Below, in pieces: positions 42,458 through 51,648 of a DNA stretch of 64,000 nt. Origin of the DNA: Myxococcales bacterium (GTDB taxonomy: Bacteria; Myxococcota_A; Bradymonadia; UBA7976; UBA1532). The position numbers and the translations under genes are program-made. The DNA lies in contig JACKDL010000015.1 of the NCBI GenBank assembly GCA_020633555.1, forward strand, positions 103,913 to 167,912. The letters run 5' to 3'. Within the stretch, counting starts at the first letter, position 1. Each line of letters begins with the position of its first letter. Under the pieces are notes generated by a model. It did no database searches. It saw only the letters and a program-made list of their open reading frames with translations, and was not told the DNA's origin.

Positions 42458-43233
42458 GTCACCTGACCTGCGACGAGTTCCACCAGTTCGTCGATCCGTA
42501 CCTGGACGGGGAGTACGACGCCCTCGAGCGGCGCGACTTCGACATGCACCTGGCCGCCTGCGGGGACTGCCGGCGCTGGTTCGAGCAGCACCGGGCCATC
42601 CAGTCCGCCGTCCGCCAGACCCTGGGCCGTCCCACCCCCATGCCGGGGGGCGCCAAGGCCCGGCTGCGCACCCGGCTCGCCCTCGAGGCGGGGCCCGCGC
42701 AGCGCCGCCAGAAGCTGGTGAAGCTGGCCCTGCCGGTGCCGATGGTGGCGGCCGCGGCGGCGGTGTTCTTCTTCGTCGGCACCACCGGCTTCACGCCCAC
42801 CGTGGTGCAGGACGCGGTGGCCCAGCACGACGAGGAGATGCCCCTGGACGTGCCCACGCCCGAGGCCGAGGAGTTGGACCAGTGGTTCCAGCGCCGCGCC
42901 CGGCTGAAGGTGACGGCGCCGCGGTTCCGCGACCGGCGGCTGATGCTCATGGGCGGCCGGCTGAGCCGGGTGGGCGCCCGCGCGGGCCACGGCCAGCGCG
43001 CCGCCTACATGGTCTACGGCGTGGGCCGCCACAAGGTCTCGGTGCTGGCCTTCGACGAGGATCTGGAGATCGAGCAGCTCGGCGAGGTGCGCCGGATCAA
43101 GGGCCGCCCGGTGAGCGTGGCCGAGCACGAAGGCCGGCGGGTCGTGCTCTTCCGCAAGAACGGCCTGACCTACACGGTCACCAGCGACCTGTCTGCGCAG
43201 CGCATGGTGGAGCTCGTCGGCACCGCCATGTGA
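42454..43233 (+). CDS. Zinc-type anti-sigma factor with single membrane helix
   Basis: 259 residues, starting in ATGA with the sigma gene. The N-terminus holds the ZAS motif His32-x3-Cys36-x2-Cys39 (HLAACGDC) plus His3 and Cys6, which bind zinc and hold the cognate sigma factor. A membrane helix lies near 89-110 (VPMVAAAAAVFFFVGTTGF). The extracytoplasmic part (about 110-259) is beta-rich and lacks known domains. Zinc-binding anti-sigmas often release their sigma on thiol oxidation. The pirin gene follows at 115 bases. Confidence 0.9.
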   Translation: MSHLTCDEFHQFVDPYLDGEYDALERRDFDMHLAACGDCRRWFEQHRAIQSAVRQTLGRPTPMPGGAKARLRTRLALEAGPAQRRQKLVKLALPVPMVAAAAAVFFFVGTTGFTPTVVQDAVAQHDEEMPLDVPTPEAEELDQWFQRRARLKVTAPRFRDRRLMLMGGRLSRVGARAGHGQRAAYMVYGVGRHKVSVLAFDEDLEIEQLGEVRRIKGRPVSVAEHEGRRVVLFRKNGLTYTVTSDLSAQRMVELVGTAM

Positions 43234-43347
43234 GCCGCGGGCGCCAGCCGGCGCCCCTGGCAACGGTCCGTTGCGCACACGGCCCGTGACCCCGCCCCCG
43301 CTCGCGCGTCCAATGGGCATCTCTCCGTCGCCCTGAGGAGGTGCGCC

Positions 43348-44364
43348 ATGGCCAAGATCCTCGAGCAGTTCCCCCTGGGGACGCCGCCCTGGAAGACCTT
43401 TGATCCCTTCCTGTTCTGCGTGCACCACAACGACGCCTACCCGGCGGGCAACGCCCAGTACGGGCCGGCTGCGCCGCTGACGGGGCGGCGCATCGGGCAG
43501 GACTTCGAGGGCATCGACGGCTGGCGCATGTACCACGGCGACGTGGTGCCCGGCTTTCCGGCCCACCCGCACCGCGGCTTCGAGACCATCACGGTCACGA
43601 GCCAGGGCTACATCGACCACGCCGACTCCATGGGGGCCGCCGCCCGGTACGGCAACGGCGACGTGCAGTGGATGACCGCCGGCAACGGCGTCATGCACGC
43701 AGAGATGTTCCCGCTGCTCCGCAAGGACGGCGAGAACCCCATGGATTTCTTCCAGATCTGGCTGAACCTGCCCCGCGAGGACAAGCGGGTCCCCCCCTAC
43801 TTCAGCATGTTCTGGAGCCACCAGGTGCCCAAGCTGGTGGTGCACGACGATCAGGGGCGCGCCAGCGAGATCCGCGTGGTGGCCGGCGCCCTGGGCGACG
43901 CGACGCCCCCGGCGCCGCCGCCCAACTCCTGGGCCGCCCGCCGCGAGGCCGACATCGGCCTGTGGACCGCGCGGCTGCTGCCGGGCGCCCAGTGGACGCT
44001 GCCGGCGGCCAACCCCGGCACCCAGCGCACGATCTACTTCTTCGAGGGCGCCAGCCTGCGCCTGGACGACCACCCGGTCACCGTGGGCCAAGGCGTGCGG
44101 GTGCAGGCCGACACGCCGCTGACTCTCACCAACGGCCTGGCCGACGCCCGAGTGCTGGTGCTGCAGGGCCGCCCCATCGGCGAGCCGGTGGTGAAGCACG
44201 GCCCCTTCGTCATGAACACCGTGGGTGAGATCCGGGAGGCCTACGCCGATTACCAGCGCACCCGGTTCGGCGGCTGGCCGTGGCCCGGCAGCGACCCGGT
44301 GCACGGCGGCAAGTTCGAGCGCTTCGCCCGCCACGCCGACGGCCGCGAGGAGCGGCCGGCCTGA
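43348..44364 (+). CDS. Pirin family protein
   Basis: 338 residues. The N-terminal cupin has the pirin metal site: HPHRGFETIT near 74-83 (two His and a Glu further on) and H117-type His with E in NGVMHAEMFP, so it should bind Fe or another divalent ion. The C-terminal cupin (about 200-310) lacks full ligands, as in pirins. Some pirins oxidise quercetin; others regulate transcription. ATG has GAGGAGG seven bases upstream. It follows an ECF sigma/anti-sigma unit and may belong to its regulon, but there is no direct evidence. Confidence 0.9.
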   Translation: MAKILEQFPLGTPPWKTFDPFLFCVHHNDAYPAGNAQYGPAAPLTGRRIGQDFEGIDGWRMYHGDVVPGFPAHPHRGFETITVTSQGYIDHADSMGAAARYGNGDVQWMTAGNGVMHAEMFPLLRKDGENPMDFFQIWLNLPREDKRVPPYFSMFWSHQVPKLVVHDDQGRASEIRVVAGALGDATPPAPPPNSWAARREADIGLWTARLLPGAQWTLPAANPGTQRTIYFFEGASLRLDDHPVTVGQGVRVQADTPLTLTNGLADARVLVLQGRPIGEPVVKHGPFVMNTVGEIREAYADYQRTRFGGWPWPGSDPVHGGKFERFARHADGREERPA

Positions 44365-44371
44365 GCCACAC

Positions 44372-44402
44372 GGGGGCGGCGGCCCGCACAACCAACGCCC
44401 CC
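44372..44402. terminator. Hairpin between convergent pirin and radA genes
   Basis: GGGGGCG (44372-44378) pairs perfectly with CGCCCCC (44396-44402) across a 17-base loop. The gap is 65 bases. No T-run; weak evidence. Confidence 0.3.
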
Positions 44403-44429
44403 ACACGCCACGCCGCGGTCAGCCTCAGC

Positions 44430-45809
44430 TCAGAACAGCGCGTCCAGGGCCTCGCCCACGTGGCGCGCCCCGATGAGCTGAACCCCGTCCTCGTCGCGGA
44501 GCTGGGCCCGGTCGTTCGCCGGCATGATCACCCGCTTGAAGCCGAGCTGACGGGCCTCGGCCACCCGGGCCTGGGCGCCCACCACCGCTCGGATCTCGCC
44601 GCCCAGCCCCACCTCGCCAAAGACCACCGTGTGCGGATCCACCGGGCGATCCACATGGCTGCTGGCCAGCGCCGCGATGACCGCCATGTCCACCGCCGGC
44701 TCCACCAGGCGCATGCCACCCGCCACGTTCAGGAAGACGTCGCTGCCCGCGATGTCGAGGCCAGCCTTCTTCTCGAGCACGGCCAGCAGCAGAGCCACCC
44801 GGTTCGAGTCGACCCCGATGGCCGTGCGCCGCGGCGTGCCGTAGACGGTGGGGCTGACCAGCGCCTGCACCTCCACCAGCAGGGGGCGGGTGCCCTCGAA
44901 GCTGCCGGCCACCACCGAGCCCGAGGTGCCGTGGGCCCGCTCGGCCAGGAACAGCGCCGAGGGGTTCTTCACTTCGGCCAGCCCGGTGCCCTTCATCTCG
45001 AAGGCGCCGATCTCGTCGGTGCTGCCGAAGCGGTTCTTGACCGCCCGCAGCACCCGGAAGGCGTGGCCCCGCTGGCCCTCGAAGTACAGCACGGTGTCCA
45101 CCATGTGCTCGAGCACGCGGGGGCCCGCGATGGCGCCGTCCTTGGTGACGTGGCCCACAAGGAAGGTGGCGATCTCCTTGCCCTTTGCCAGCGCCATGAG
45201 CCGGGCGGTGACCGCCCGGAGCTGGCTGACGCTGCCCGGCGCCGACTCGATGCCCTGGGTGAACAGGGTCTGCACCGAGTCGATGATGAGCACGGCCGGC
45301 TGCAGCTTCTCGACGTGGGCCTCGATGCGCTCCAACGCCGTCTCGGCCATGAGCCACAGGCTCTGGGCGCTGGCCTCGACCCGGTCGAAGCGCATGCGGG
45401 TCTGGCGCGCCGACTCCTCGCCGGTGACGTACAGCACCGTCAGGCCCCGCTGGGCGATGCGGTCGGCGGCCTGCAGCAGCAGCGTGGACTTGCCGATGCC
45501 GGGGTCGCCGCCCACCAGGATGAGGCTGCCGGGCACCAGCCCGCCGCCGAGCACCCGGTCGAGCTCGCTGATACCCACGGGCGACCGGGGCACGTCGGCG
45601 CCCTGGATCTCGGCCAGGCGCTGCGGGCGGCTGGCGCCGATGGCGCCGAAGGCGGCCCCGCCGCCCGCGCCGGGGGTGAAGGTGGGCTCGGCCTCCTCGA
45701 CCAGGGTGCCCCACGCCTCGCAGCTCGGGCAGCGGCCGAACCACTTGGGGCTGTCCTGCCCGCACTGTTGGCAGACGAAGCGGGTCTTCAGCTTCTTGGC
45801 CTTGCTCAC
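44430..45809 (-). CDS. radA: DNA repair protein RadA
   Basis: 459 residues, the standard RadA length. The four-Cys zinc finger is at C13-x2-C16 and C27-x2-C30 (CQQCGQDSPKWFGRCPSC). Walker A is GGDPGIGKST near 95-104. The RadA-specific KNRFG motif follows (VKNRFGSTDEIGAFEM), then a Lon-protease-like domain from about 280 on. RadA is a RecA paralogue that drives branch migration in recombination. Its ATG overlaps the stop of the preceding minus-strand envelope gene by 4 bases, so they are co-translated, an odd pairing for a housekeeping gene. Confidence 0.95.
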   Translation of the reverse strand: MSKAKKLKTRFVCQQCGQDSPKWFGRCPSCEAWGTLVEEAEPTFTPGAGGGAAFGAIGASRPQRLAEIQGADVPRSPVGISELDRVLGGGLVPGSLILVGGDPGIGKSTLLLQAADRIAQRGLTVLYVTGEESARQTRMRFDRVEASAQSLWLMAETALERIEAHVEKLQPAVLIIDSVQTLFTQGIESAPGSVSQLRAVTARLMALAKGKEIATFLVGHVTKDGAIAGPRVLEHMVDTVLYFEGQRGHAFRVLRAVKNRFGSTDEIGAFEMKGTGLAEVKNPSALFLAERAHGTSGSVVAGSFEGTRPLLVEVQALVSPTVYGTPRRTAIGVDSNRVALLLAVLEKKAGLDIAGSDVFLNVAGGMRLVEPAVDMAVIAALASSHVDRPVDPHTVVFGEVGLGGEIRAVVGAQARVAEARQLGFKRVIMPANDRAQLRDEDGVQLIGARHVGEALDALF

Positions 45810-46534
45810 GGGTCAACCTCCGCCGGTGGGGGTGCGGGTGTCTGTTCGGGGGGCGGTCGCAAGGCCGCCAGATCCCAGGCGTAGCCCACGCCCAGCGCCC
45901 CGCCGAATAGCAGGCCGTTGCGGCCGGCGCCCACGTGGGCCCGGGCGTTGGCCTCGATCCGCAGGAACCAGCGCTCGCCCAGCCAGGCGTCGAGCCCCCA
46001 GCCGTGGCCCACCATCAGGCCGCCGCTGGCGCCGTTGGCGGGGTTGAAGTAGCCGTCGCCCCCCAGATCCACCTGGTCGCCCTTCAGGTCGAGGCCGAAG
46101 CCCAGGCCCAGGCGCCACCAGGGGCGCAGGGCGGTCCCCGGGCGGTACACCCGCTCGAAGCTCAGGAAGTCCACCATGAGGAAGCGCACGGTGCCGTCCA
46201 GCGGGCCCTCGTGCGCCAGGTGCACCCGCCAGGCCAGGCGGGCGGGCCCGGCGGCCCGGGCCACCCCCAGGCCGGTGACCAGGGCGCGATCCCCCAGGGG
46301 GTGGCGGCTGGTGGCCCACCAGGCGGCGCCGGCGGGCTCCAGCCACAACAGGAGCTGGCCATCGGTGAGGGGCAGGTAGGTGGGCCCGGGATCGGAGGCG
46401 GCGCCCTCGGACGGGGCCCCCGGGGCAGGGGTCGCGTCCGGTGGGGGCGAGGCGGCGGCGGCAGGGGTCGGCGACAGGCATGCCACGGCCAGGAGCAAGG
46501 CCCGTGCCCAACGTGATTTCAAGGGGTTGCGCAT
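45806..46534 (-). CDS. Exported beta-rich envelope protein, coupled to radA
   Basis: 242 residues. Signal peptide (MRNPLKSRWARALLLAVACLSPTPAAA), a Pro/Ala linker to about 50, then a beta-barrel-like domain: Trp/Leu/Gly-rich strands (LLLWLEPAGAAWWATS, WWRLGLGFGLDL) with Gly-Asn-Gly turns near 185-195, and a Pro-rich tail. No known motif. The coupling to radA (ATGA overlap) is position, not proof of a shared role. The upstream kinase gene is 69 bases away on the same strand, so kinase, envelope protein and radA may be one operon. Confidence 0.65.
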   Translation of the reverse strand: MRNPLKSRWARALLLAVACLSPTPAAAASPPPDATPAPGAPSEGAASDPGPTYLPLTDGQLLLWLEPAGAAWWATSRHPLGDRALVTGLGVARAAGPARLAWRVHLAHEGPLDGTVRFLMVDFLSFERVYRPGTALRPWWRLGLGFGLDLKGDQVDLGGDGYFNPANGASGGLMVGHGWGLDAWLGERWFLRIEANARAHVGAGRNGLLFGGALGVGYAWDLAALRPPPEQTPAPPPAEVDP

Positions 46535-46603
46535 GGCGCCTTGTCCAGAAAGTGAACGGATGTGTGCAGGGCGTCCAGACCTTGGACGCGGGCGACCGGA
46601 CCG

Positions 46604-48028
46604 TCAGTCCAGCGCGTTCATGATCTGCCAGGCCCCCCATGCCAGGCCCGCGCCCAGGCCGGCGCCCAGCAGCACCTGCAGGGCCAGGGTGAGCCCGCCG
46701 CCCGCCGAACGCTCGGCCGTGATCGCAGGTAGCTCGCCGCCCGGGGTCGGCACCTGCGCCTCGGCCGCCGTGGGGCCGTCCTCGTCCAGGCCCTGCATGA
46801 GGCCCGCGTGGAACGCCAGGCAGCTCACGGGCCGATCCTCGGGGCGCTTCGCCAGGCCCTGGAGCACCGTGGCCTCGACCCCCACAGGGATCTCGGGGCG
46901 CACGGTGCGCGGCGGCGGCGGCGCCTTGTTGACGTGCTGCAGCAGCACCTTCGCGGCGTTCTGGTGGCGGAAGGGTACCCGACCGGTGAGCATCTCGTAG
47001 GCCAGCACCGCCAGGCTGTAGATCTCGCTGCGCACGTCGTCGAAGGTCTGCCCGCTGGCCTGCTCGGGGGCCAGGTACTCGGCGGTGCCCACCACCATGC
47101 CCTGCTTCGTCAGGCGCTCGGCGCCGATGGCCCGCGCGATGCCGAAGTCGGTGATCTTCACCTTGCCGTCGGCGCGCACCAGCACGTTCGAGGGCTTCAG
47201 GTCGCGGTGCATGATGCCCTGACGGTGCATGTGGTCCAGGCCGCTGGCGAGCTGTCCCACCAGATCCAGGGCCACGTCGATGTCCAGGCGGCCCTGGCGG
47301 CGCAGCATCTTGTCGAGGGTGATGCCCTCGACGAAGGGCATGGCGATGAAGGCGCCGCGGGGGGTCTCGAAGAAGCCCAGCAGCGGCACCAGGTTGGGGT
47401 GCTCGAGCTTGGCGAGGAGCTGCGCCTCGTTGACGAACCGCTTGCGCAGGCGGGCGTCGTCGGCCAGCTCGGGCAGCAGCATCTTCAGGGCCACGGTCTG
47501 CCCGGTGACGCCGTGGACCGCGCGGTAGACACGCCCCATGCCGCCGCGACCCACCTCGCGCTCGATGGTGTAGCCCTCGACGGTCTCGCGGGGCTGCAGC
47601 TCGGCGGTGGCGGGCGACACCTGGGGATCCGTGATGACGCTGGCCCGCCGCCGCGCGGGCTGGCCGCGATCGGAGCCGCCCAGGGACAGGTCGGACATGC
47701 GCTCCACCGCCGGCGAGGGCGGGGCTTGCGCCGGCGCGCGCAGCAGCGCCTCGGCCAGGCCGTCGAGGGCGCCCTCGCGCACGGTGGGGGCGTCGGGGTC
47801 CAAGGGCGCATACGCCGCCAGCAGCGCGGGCGGCGTGGACTCGGGCAGGGTGCGCCCGTCCAAGGGCACGGGGGTCACCGCCGGCGCGCCCGAGAGCGTG
47901 CCGGCCCCGCGCCCGCCCTGGGCGCCGAGCGCGCGCACCCGCGCCTCGGCGGGCAGATCGACCCCACACGCGCCGCACTGGCGGGCGCCGGGGGCCACCT
48001 CGGCTCCACATCGGGGGCAGGGCACCAT
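46604..48028 (-). CDS. Membrane Ser/Thr protein kinase with N-terminal zinc ribbon
   Basis: 474 residues. The four-Cys zinc ribbon is C4-x2-C7 and C18-x2-C21 (CPRCGAEVAPGARQCGAC). After a Pro/Ala linker comes a complete kinase domain (about 150-410): GRGGMGRVYRA, VALKML, HRDLKPSN, TDFGIARA, APEQ, and a C-lobe. A C-terminal membrane helix (about 446-468, LTLALQVLLGAGLGAGLAWGAW) has almost nothing beyond it, so it lacks an extracellular sensor. ATG 48028 was chosen over an upstream in-frame start at 48190. A TATCTT -10 lies about 27 bases before it. Confidence 0.9.
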   Translation of the reverse strand: MVPCPRCGAEVAPGARQCGACGVDLPAEARVRALGAQGGRGAGTLSGAPAVTPVPLDGRTLPESTPPALLAAYAPLDPDAPTVREGALDGLAEALLRAPAQAPPSPAVERMSDLSLGGSDRGQPARRRASVITDPQVSPATAELQPRETVEGYTIEREVGRGGMGRVYRAVHGVTGQTVALKMLLPELADDARLRKRFVNEAQLLAKLEHPNLVPLLGFFETPRGAFIAMPFVEGITLDKMLRRQGRLDIDVALDLVGQLASGLDHMHRQGIMHRDLKPSNVLVRADGKVKITDFGIARAIGAERLTKQGMVVGTAEYLAPEQASGQTFDDVRSEIYSLAVLAYEMLTGRVPFRHQNAAKVLLQHVNKAPPPPRTVRPEIPVGVEATVLQGLAKRPEDRPVSCLAFHAGLMQGLDEDGPTAAEAQVPTPGGELPAITAERSAGGGLTLALQVLLGAGLGAGLAWGAWQIMNALD

Positions 48029-48054
48029 CGGATCCTTCGCATGCCGGGGTGGCG

Positions 48055-48060
48055 AAGATA
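48055..48060 (-). promoter_or_regulatory. Candidate -10 of the zinc-ribbon kinase gene
   Basis: TATCTT on the minus strand (plus-strand AAGATA), 27 bases before the start codon. The -35 is poor. It supports this stretch being intergenic and so a later start for the divergent gene. Confidence 0.3.
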
Positions 48061-48129
48061 CCATGCCCCGGCGGAACTTCGACCCCCTGCCCGGCCACCA
48101 AGCCTGCACAACTTCATCGGGAGCCCGCC

Positions 48130-51100
48130 CTGAGCCGTCCCACCCTGCTGCTGGCCTGCCTGGCCCTGCTCCAGATCGCCGCGGGGCCACCCGCCGAGGA
48201 GCGCGAGGCCGATCGCTTGATGACCCAGGCCCGCGCCCGCGGCCAGCAGGCCGGCGCCGCGGTGGACATCGCCCGCCTGGCCGAGGTGGGGCGTTGGTTG
48301 CCTGCGTCGGAGCTGGAGGCGCGGCTGGCGGCCCTGGCCGCGGATCCCCACCTGGCGCCGCTGGTGCAGGCGCAGGCCTGGTGGCACCTGCGGTCCGCCG
48401 CTCGCGGCCGCATGGACGGCGAGTCGGCCCGCGAGGCTGAGCGTGCCCTGGGCCTGCTGGACGGCTGGGTGGGCCGCGCGGGCCCGGCCCCTCACCCCAC
48501 CGAAGCGCTGAGCCCGGCAGGCTGGACGGCCGTGCCGGGGCCGGTGCTGTGGCTCGAGGCCGCCCTGCGCCCGGCCCAACGCACCCAGGGCACGGTGGCG
48601 ACGCGGCTGCATCACCCCACGGGCGGCCCGGCGGTGCTGCGGCTGGGCTACGACGACACCGCCAAGGTGCGCCTGAACGGCGACGAGGTGTTCACCGGCG
48701 ACGTGGCCCACGACCTGTGGCTGGACCAGGCGACGATCCCGGTGGTGCTGCGGCCGGGCGACAACACGCTGGTGGTGCAGGTGGGCCAGGTGGACGGTGC
48801 CTGGCGGCTGGTGGCCCGGATCACCGACGGCGCCGGGCGCCCCCTGACCGAGCTGACCGCCCACCCGGATCCCTGGGGGCCGGTCCCCGCGCCCGCCGAG
48901 GTCCCCGAGGGCGATGACCCGTCCCCCCGGGACCTGTGGGCCGAGCTGGCCCAGGCCGCAGACGCCGAGCCGCCCGTGGCACAAGACCTGAGGGATCTCG
49001 CGGACTTTGCCCGGGTGAGTGGGTTGCCCGATCGGGAGCTGGCGGTGCCCCGGGTGGCCATCGAGGGCGCCTGGGAGGTGGAGCCCAGCCCCCGGACCTT
49101 GCGGGCCTGGCTGGAGGTGCTGCCCGACGCCGAGCGGGCCGCGCTGCGGGCCGAGAAGCGCGCCCTGCGGCCCGTGACCGAGGCCGACGCCTACGCCGAT
49201 CGGCACCTGCTGCTGGCCGACGGTTGGGGGCACTACTACGGTCGGCGCCACGCTGAGACCCGGGCGGTGCTGCAGACGCTGCTGGGCGAGGATCCGGCCT
49301 GGCCGCCCGCCCGCCGGCTCGAGGCGGTGTTCCTGGAGGATCTGGGGCTGCCCCACCGGGCCGCTGCCCGCCTGGCCGACGCCCAGGAGGCCCGGCCCGA
49401 TCGGGTGCGCCTGGCTCAGGCGCGCATCCACGCCTTGCGCTCGGGGGGGCGCATCACCGAGGCGCTGGCGAGCCTGCACGCGCTGGTGGAGGCCGATCTG
49501 GCGGGGCCCGACCTGCGCTACGAGCTGGCCGATCTGCGGGCCCGGCGGGGCGAGACTCAGGAGGCCGTGGCCCTGCTGGATGAGGTGATCGTGGCCCACC
49601 CCGAGCGGGTGACCTACGCCCTGGAGGCGGCCGCCATCCTCACCCGCGCTGGCGACGACGGCGCCGCCACCGCCCGGCTGGAGGCCCTGCACCGCCGGCT
49701 GCCCCAGGACCCCGTGGTGGCCGAGGCGCTGGCCCGCCGCTACCAGGCCCAGGGGCGGCTGACCGAGGCGCTGCCCCTGGTGCAGCAGGCCCTGGAAGCC
49801 CAGCCGGGCGATGACGGCCTGCTGGCGTGGGTGGAGGCGCTGAGCGCGCGGCCCGAGGCGCCCGCGCTGGGTCCGCCCGTGGCCGAGCTGACGGCCGCGA
49901 AGGCCCCGAAGGACGCGGTGGCGCATGTGCTGTACCACCACGCCCAGGCCGCGGTGGGCGAGGACGGCCGCGCCGTGCGCCGGGTGCGGCGGCTGCTGCG
50001 GATCCTCACCGACGAGGGCGCCCGCCGGTACAACACCTGGTCGCTGCCCTATGTGCCCGGCCAGCAGCGGCTGACGGTGGAGACGGCGCGCCTGATCCGC
50101 GAGGGCGCCCCCGACGCCAGCCCGCAGCGCCGCGACGAGGACCTGTCGGAGCCCGACTACCGGCTCTACTACGACCTGCGGGCGCAGATCCTGGCCTTCG
50201 ACCGGCCGCAGCCGGGCGACCTGATCGAGGTGGCGTGGGCCCTGGCCGACACGGCGCCGGATCCCAGCTTTCCCGGCTACTTCGGCGAGCTGGCCTACCT
50301 GCAGGAGGCGGCCCCGCGCGCTCGGGTGGTGGTGGAGGTGACGGGGCCCCGCGCCGCGGCCATGCACCTGGAGGTGAACGCGCCTGGGCTGGCGGTGCAG
50401 CGCGAGGGGCTGCGGGTGACGGCGCAGGACGTGCCCGCCATCCCCCTCGAGCCGAACATGCCGGGCGCGTCGTCGCTGCAGGCCTACGTGCACGTGAGCA
50501 CCGAGCCGGGCTGGGACGCCGTGCAGGCGCGCTACCAGGCGCTGCTGGGCGAGCGCACCACCCCCACCCCGGCGCTGGAGGCCGTGGCCCGCGAGTGGGC
50601 GGGCGACGCCCAGGGGCCCGAGGCCATCCTGGCGGCCCTGTACGCGAAGGTGGCCGACCGCACCCGCTACGTGGGGCTGGAGTTCGGCGTGCGCAGCTTC
50701 CAGCCGGCGGCCCCCAGCGAGACGCTGGCCCGGGGCTTCGGCGACTGCAAAGACAAGGCGACGCTGCTCATCGCGCTGGCGAGGGCGCTGGGGGTGGACG
50801 CGCAGTTCGCGCTGACCCGCACCCGGGCCGCCGGGGCGGTGGCCCCCGCCCCCGCCAGCTTCGCGCTGTTCGACCACGCCATCGTGTATGTGCCTGATCT
50901 GAAACGATTCATGGACCCGACCGTGGACCGCAACGGGCCGTGGACGCTGCCGCCTTCGGACCAGGGGGCGCAGGTGTTCGTGGTGGGCGACAGGCAGGGC
51001 CTGCGGGCGGTGCCGGCCCAGCCGGCGGCCTTCAACCGGGCCGAGTGGGCGGTGCAGGGGCAGATCGGGGCCGGCGGCGCGCTGACCGGCACCCTGACGT

Positions 51101-51648
51101 TGGATTTGGGCGGCCAACCCGCCACTCAGGCCCGGCGGGAGCTGGAGGGGGCGGCCGATCCGGCGGCCGTGCTGGCCCGGCTGGTGGCGGAGCGCTTCCC
51201 CGGGGCCGTGGTGGCGGCGCCCGAGCTTGGCGGGCTGCGGCCGGCCCTGGATCCGGTGACCGCTCGGGCCCGGCTGACCGTGCCCACCCTGCCGGCAGCG
51301 CCGAAGGGCGGCCGGGCCATCCCCCTGCGGGGCGACCTGGTGGCACGCTACGCCCAGGAGGCCCAGCGCAAGACGCCGCGGCAGCTCCCGTTCAAGCACA
51401 GCCACACCGTGCGGCTGGACCTGGCGCTGCCGGCCGGCTGGCGGGTGCGCCCGCACGCCGCGGTGGACGTGCAGAGCCCGTTTGGCCGGGTGCAGGTGAC
51501 GGTGCGCGAGGCCGCCGGGCAGGTGCAGGTGGTCCGCACGGTGGTGATGGACGCCTTCGAGGTGGCCCCGGCGGACTACCCCGCCTTCCGCGCCTGGCTG
51601 GGCGAGGCCGATCGGGCGCTGGCGGCGCCCCTGGAGGTGGGGCCGTGA
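48130..51648 (+). CDS. Exported DUF3857/transglutaminase-like protein with TPR region
   Basis: 1,172 residues from a proposed CTG start at 48130: GGGAG lies six bases upstream and the product begins with an ideal signal peptide (SRPTLLLACLALLQIAAG). A GTG at 48049 would add 27 odd residues inside the divergent promoter region. Domains: a beta-sandwich N-terminal part, TPRs (about 380-570), a DUF3857 domain (about 600-800), and a transglutaminase-like domain with Cys873 in GFGDCKDKATLL, His916 in FDHAIVY and Asp929 in FMDPT, a complete triad. It probably remodels or cross-links envelope peptides. The stop overlaps the GTG start of its partner. Confidence 0.85.
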   Translation: MSRPTLLLACLALLQIAAGPPAEEREADRLMTQARARGQQAGAAVDIARLAEVGRWLPASELEARLAALAADPHLAPLVQAQAWWHLRSAARGRMDGESAREAERALGLLDGWVGRAGPAPHPTEALSPAGWTAVPGPVLWLEAALRPAQRTQGTVATRLHHPTGGPAVLRLGYDDTAKVRLNGDEVFTGDVAHDLWLDQATIPVVLRPGDNTLVVQVGQVDGAWRLVARITDGAGRPLTELTAHPDPWGPVPAPAEVPEGDDPSPRDLWAELAQAADAEPPVAQDLRDLADFARVSGLPDRELAVPRVAIEGAWEVEPSPRTLRAWLEVLPDAERAALRAEKRALRPVTEADAYADRHLLLADGWGHYYGRRHAETRAVLQTLLGEDPAWPPARRLEAVFLEDLGLPHRAAARLADAQEARPDRVRLAQARIHALRSGGRITEALASLHALVEADLAGPDLRYELADLRARRGETQEAVALLDEVIVAHPERVTYALEAAAILTRAGDDGAATARLEALHRRLPQDPVVAEALARRYQAQGRLTEALPLVQQALEAQPGDDGLLAWVEALSARPEAPALGPPVAELTAAKAPKDAVAHVLYHHAQAAVGEDGRAVRRVRRLLRILTDEGARRYNTWSLPYVPGQQRLTVETARLIREGAPDASPQRRDEDLSEPDYRLYYDLRAQILAFDRPQPGDLIEVAWALADTAPDPSFPGYFGELAYLQEAAPRARVVVEVTGPRAAAMHLEVNAPGLAVQREGLRVTAQDVPAIPLEPNMPGASSLQAYVHVSTEPGWDAVQARYQALLGERTTPTPALEAVAREWAGDAQGPEAILAALYAKVADRTRYVGLEFGVRSFQPAAPSETLARGFGDCKDKATLLIALARALGVDAQFALTRTRAAGAVAPAPASFALFDHAIVYVPDLKRFMDPTVDRNGPWTLPPSDQGAQVFVVGDRQGLRAVPAQPAAFNRAEWAVQGQIGAGGALTGTLTLDLGGQPATQARRELEGAADPAAVLARLVAERFPGAVVAAPELGGLRPALDPVTARARLTVPTLPAAPKGGRAIPLRGDLVARYAQEAQRKTPRQLPFKHSHTVRLDLALPAGWRVRPHAAVDVQSPFGRVQVTVREAAGQVQVVRTVVMDAFEVAPADYPAFRAWLGEADRALAAPLEVGP

